Positions 61,613 to 64,000 of a DNA stretch of 64,000 nt are shown piece after piece. Origin of the DNA: Tropicimonas sp. IMCC34043 (GTDB lineage Bacteria; Pseudomonadota; Alphaproteobacteria; Rhodobacterales; Rhodobacteraceae); assembly GCF_003390845.1 (NCBI RefSeq), contig NZ_QMEK01000001.1, forward strand, positions 1,054,001 through 1,118,000. Reading direction: 5' to 3'. The notes below the pieces were generated by a model, which had not been told where the DNA came from, made no database searches, and saw only the letters and a list, made by a program, of their open reading frames with translations. The position numbers were made by a program, and so were the translations under genes. The number at the start of each line of letters is the position of its first letter. Position 1 is the first letter of the stretch.

Positions 61613-61799
61613 GCGTTCGCACTGCGTTGAGGTCGTTTTCTATCCCCCTTGAAATTGTGCGACCTTTTTGCCCCGCACCATCGCAACAACCGGTTTGCAG
61701 CTTCGCGTCGCTTGTACCGTGTAGGATCTCGGAATAGGGTTGCAACCAGCCACTAAAGTGGCAAGGTGTTGAAACAAAACCTTCTAGGGAGTTTACCCA

Positions 61800-62045
61800 A
61801 TGACCCGTCTTCTTTCCGCCGTTGCCATCGTTGCGCTGACCGCTACCACGGCCTTCGCTGCGTCGCACAATACCGCACTCAAAGCGAAAATCTCCACCTA
61901 CCTGACCCAGCAAAACATCGACTACGATGTGGATACCCTGTCCGACGAGCAACTGGCCTCGATCGACAACATCCTCAACCAGTCGGGCAGCCTGGACATG
62001 ACCAAAAAAGCCGCGATTGCCAAGATCCTCGGCATGAAAGAGTAA
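61800..62045 (+). CDS. Small secreted protein, hypothetical
   Basis: An 81-residue protein with a clear signal peptide (MTRLLSAVAIVALTATTAFA) and a mature ~61-residue helical, Lys/Asp-rich region: ALKAKISTYLTQQNIDYDVD, LSDEQLASIDNILNQ and KKAAIAKILGMKE. It has no cysteines. The codons are well adapted, and the unit has its own terminator, so the gene may be well expressed. I do not recognise the family; similar short periplasmic proteins occur widely in Rhodobacterales. GGGAGTTTACCCA lies before the ATG. Confidence 0.8.
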   Translation: MTRLLSAVAIVALTATTAFAASHNTALKAKISTYLTQQNIDYDVDTLSDEQLASIDNILNQSGSLDMTKKAAIAKILGMKE

Positions 62046-62083
62046 TTTTTGGTGTTTTGCCGTTAAGGCAGACCAAATTCAGG

Positions 62084-62112
62084 AAAGCGCCGCTCTTCGG
62101 AGCGGCGCTTTT
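62084..62112 (+). terminator. Rho-independent terminator after the small secreted protein
   Basis: A perfect 12-bp stem (AAAGCGCCGCTC / GAGCGGCGCTTT) with a UUCG tetraloop, followed by TTTT. It is a very strong terminator. Confidence 0.95.
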
Positions 62113-62858
62113 CATTTGGACCTCGCACTTTTCTTGCTGGATCCCGTTGCCTGAAGACGGATGGCACCTGCGGGCCAGCGGTCTGAAACGGGCCCCCACA
62201 CGGGGTCGCAACCGGCCGTGACAGGCAAGCGCATGTCGTGGCGTTGGTGCAGTCAATTGCAGGGACGAACCCCAGCGGCGGCGAGGGCGCACAGCCCCCG
62301 AGATCGCCGGTGCAAAGGGGGCACAGAAACATCGTCGCGAGTTCGGCGAAACCCGCCGGCTGCTGATATCCGCAAAGGGCAGGGTGCCTGCTTCCGTGCT
62401 GCCTTGCGACGCTGGAAGCAAAATCATCGAGCGACGATTGAAAAAGGTCGAGATTCGCGAAGGTTGTAATGTTGTGAGACCTGCAACGCCGTTTGCCGGC
62501 ACTATGAGTCAGAAACGGCGCAGCCACCACCACTGCGCCGTTCCTGCCATATGTACCACGCGCGCTTTTGGGATGTCCGCGCGAGGACTGTGGCGCCGGT
62601 CCGGAGAGCTTAAAATACGCCTCCGAACCGACAATTCCGGTCTCCCGGTGCATTCCGGACCACCTGAAATCGCAGGGTCAGCCGGTTTGCTGTTCCTAGG
62701 CTAATTGCCACCACTCACGGAACAACCTGAACATCCTCCAAAACGAGGGGGAAAGGTAAGTCGGGAATCCCTGACCTTGCCAGCATTTATCGGGAAATTT
62801 TCGTGAATTCTCCGAGAATTGGGATCGTCACGCCCGGGATCTGCGCAATCTGTGAACG
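62113..62858. other. 746-base interval without a gene (contains a 10-bp hairpin)
   Basis: Open frames on both strands have no start or motif support, and a luxI-type synthase is absent. A perfect 10-bp hairpin AACGGCGCAG ... CTGCGCCGTT lies at 62514-62542, and AT-rich patches are near 62770-62820. It may hold regulatory RNA or decayed genes. Confidence 0.5.
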
Positions 62859-63611
62859 TCAGTCCCGCAGCGCATAAATCTGGTTCAGAAACGAAGCCTT
62901 CAGTACGGCTTGGGCTGTGGTCGAAACGTCCAGGACTTCGCGGGCCAGACGCAGGTGTTTTTCCACCGTTGCGACGGTCAGCCCCATGATTTCGGCAATG
63001 TCGGCGGTGGTCTTGCCGTCGCCAACCCATTCCAGCGCTTCGCGCTGGCGCGGTGTCAGCGGCCTGCGTTCTCCAGGATTCGGCATTGAAATCAACCGCA
63101 GGTGGAGAACGTTGTTCATCGCCTCGATCACGCGGCCGTGTTCGGCCCAGATCGCGTCAGCCTCGTCATAGGACATCCCCGGGACCGAGGTCAGCGCCAT
63201 CGCACCCTTGGCGCGGACCGAGTTGGTCAGGAAACTGATGGTGTATCCGGCGCCAAAACCCTGGGACTTGTTGAACTCCCAGATCCGGCGCGCGGCCGGG
63301 GGCAGGGTACCCTCTTGCGCCATTATGGCAGTGTCGCGCCAGGATCGGGCGCCGACGTTGTTCAGCGCCCACAGCGTCATGGGAGCGTTCAGGTAAAGCC
63401 CGTCGTCCAGGAATGGTCGGATATAGGCCCGGTCGTGGTTGGTCAGGATCAGCATGTCCTGCAGGTCGCCCAGCGAATTTGCCGTCCGAAACCGGGTGAA
63501 GCCGTAAAGCACCCGGTTGAACCCAAATTTAGCCATCACATCCTTGTGGTATTCCCACAGATCCTGCATCTCGGTCATCGAGGTGACCTTTTCGACGTAG
63601 TCCAGGATCAA
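62859..63611 (-). CDS. LuxR-type regulator (autoinducer-binding-domain solo)
   Basis: A 250-residue regulator with an N-terminal autoinducer-binding-like domain (~10-165) and a C-terminal LuxR HTH (PLTPRQREALEWVGDGKTTA, DIAEIMGLTVATVEKHLRLA). The ligand pocket departs from TraR: LILTNHDRAYIRPFLDDG, then GLYLNAPMTLWALNNVGARS, so the canonical Trp and the Asp-Pro pair are not in place, though a Trp follows in SWRD. It uses TTG 63611 as start, four bases inside the aroQ stop (TTGA). No luxI is near, so it is a solo. The target genes are unknown. Confidence 0.92.
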   Translation of the reverse strand: MILDYVEKVTSMTEMQDLWEYHKDVMAKFGFNRVLYGFTRFRTANSLGDLQDMLILTNHDRAYIRPFLDDGLYLNAPMTLWALNNVGARSWRDTAIMAQEGTLPPAARRIWEFNKSQGFGAGYTISFLTNSVRAKGAMALTSVPGMSYDEADAIWAEHGRVIEAMNNVLHLRLISMPNPGERRPLTPRQREALEWVGDGKTTADIAEIMGLTVATVEKHLRLAREVLDVSTTAQAVLKASFLNQIYALRD

Positions 63612-64000
63612 GGAGACACCTCGAGTTTCTCCACCATCGCCCGTATCGCCAGCGGATAGCCGGCCGGCCCGAAACCGCAGATCAGGCCGATGGCAACCTT
63701 GGAGATGTAGGACCGATGCCGGAACGGTTCGCGGGCGTGAACGTTCGACAGATGCAGTTCGATCGTCGGGATCTCGACCGATGCAATGGCGTCCATCAGC
63801 GCGATCGAGCTGTGCGTATAGGCGCCGGCGTTCAGGACGATGCCGTCATGCACCCCTTTGGCGCCATGGATCAGGTCGATCAGCACGCCTTCGTGGTTCG
63901 ATTGCTCGAACTCCAGCGCCACCCCGAGTTCCCCGGCCGTCGCGCGGCAAAGAGATTCGACTTCGGCCAGCGTTGTCACGCCATAGACCTCGGGTTGCCG
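63608..64000 (-). CDS. aroQ: 3-dehydroquinate dehydratase type II (5' truncated by window edge)
   Basis: Dodecameric type II enzyme of the shikimate pathway that converts 3-dehydroquinate to 3-dehydroshikimate. The visible part begins RQPEVYGVTTLAEVESLC and includes EFEQSNHEGVLIDLIHGA, VLNAGAYTHSSIALMDAI and TIELHLSNVHAREPFRHRSY, with the catalytic His and Arg. The N-terminal NGPNLNLLG region lies outside the window. The stop overlaps the LuxR-type start (TTGA), so the two are translationally coupled. Confidence 0.96.
   Translation of the reverse strand, partial: RQPEVYGVTTLAEVESLCRATAGELGVALEFEQSNHEGVLIDLIHGAKGVHDGIVLNAGAYTHSSIALMDAIASVEIPTIELHLSNVHAREPFRHRSYISKVAIGLICGFGPAGYPLAIRAMVEKLEVSP

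Noticed and set aside
62113-62858. A luxI autoinducer synthase beside the LuxR gene
   Set aside because: No frame there has LuxI-type residues; the frames are short and Arg/Pro/Cys-rich.

Overview
The window looks like a stretch of chromosome from an alphaproteobacterium of the Rhodobacterales (Paracoccaceae/Roseobacter-type). It is GC-rich with strong G/C third-position bias. Gene neighbourhoods typical of that order are present: glyQ-DUF6446-glyS followed by a PEP-utilising-enzyme paralog, folB-folP-glmM, zapA with a small coiled-coil partner, monothiol glutaredoxin beside BolA, a VPLPA-CTERM protein, and one exact CtrA-type box. I see no rRNA, no tRNA, no CRISPR array, no intact insertion sequence and no prophage. 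Most genes are housekeeping or metabolic, and both edges cut a gene (glyQ on the left, aroQ on the right).

Layout. 1-6.2 kb: glycyl-tRNA synthetase subunits around a small membrane protein, then a divergent PPDK-like protein. 6.3-12.1 kb: a SleB-type wall hydrolase, folB-folP-glmM and a ClC antiporter. 12.1-17.9 kb: ilvC divergent from two overlapping Lrp/AsnC regulators, a UbiH-type hydroxylase, a HAD 5'-nucleotidase and a GntR regulator. 17.9-22.6 kb: a membrane GT2 glycosyltransferase with an apparent c-di-GMP-binding MshEN domain, carA, YqeY and a GNAT acetyltransferase. 22.9-30.4 kb: a three-gene TRAP transporter, an HxlR/NmrA divergent pair, mmsA with a divergent LysR, and a CBS-domain protein. 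30.6-37.3 kb: coaD, a glycosyltransferase, DUF808, transketolase, zapA, grxD and bolA. 37.8-41.4 kb: a complete four-gene sodium-pumping decarboxylase operon (mmdA-mmdD-mmdC-mmdB type). 41.5-48.7 kb: succinate-semialdehyde dehydrogenase, an octaheme cytochrome with HEAT/TPR-like tail, a Crp/Fnr regulator, TrmO, a mini Hint protein, an enoyl-CoA hydratase and a thioesterase. 48.7-54.4 kb: a DUF1127 protein divergent from a MocR regulator, rplM-rpsI, a VPLPA-CTERM secreted protein and an oligopeptide-binding protein. 54.4-62.1 kb: a candidate small RNA, bdhA, a patatin, DUF502, psuG-psuK, rpsB-tsf and a small secreted protein. 62.9-64 kb: aroQ translationally coupled to a LuxR-type solo.

How the genes fit together. 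Several entries touch acyl-CoA and C3/C4 carbon flow: mmsA makes propionyl-CoA, the Mmd complex acts on a carboxylated acyl-CoA and couples decarboxylation to Na+ export, and bdhA, an enoyl-CoA hydratase and succinate-semialdehyde dehydrogenase are also present. No direct link between them is proven here. The most distinctive items are the Na+-pumping decarboxylase operon, the PPDK paralog whose nucleotide-binding half has lost expected residues, the MshEN-GT2 protein under a CtrA box, the octaheme HEAT/TPR cytochrome beside a Crp regulator, an orphan promoter-plus-terminator unit that reads as an intergenic small RNA, two copies of a GC-rich dispersed stem-loop element, and the aroQ-luxR coupling. 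I did not find one clearly novel multi-gene system such as a defence island. The strongest leads are these individual loci.
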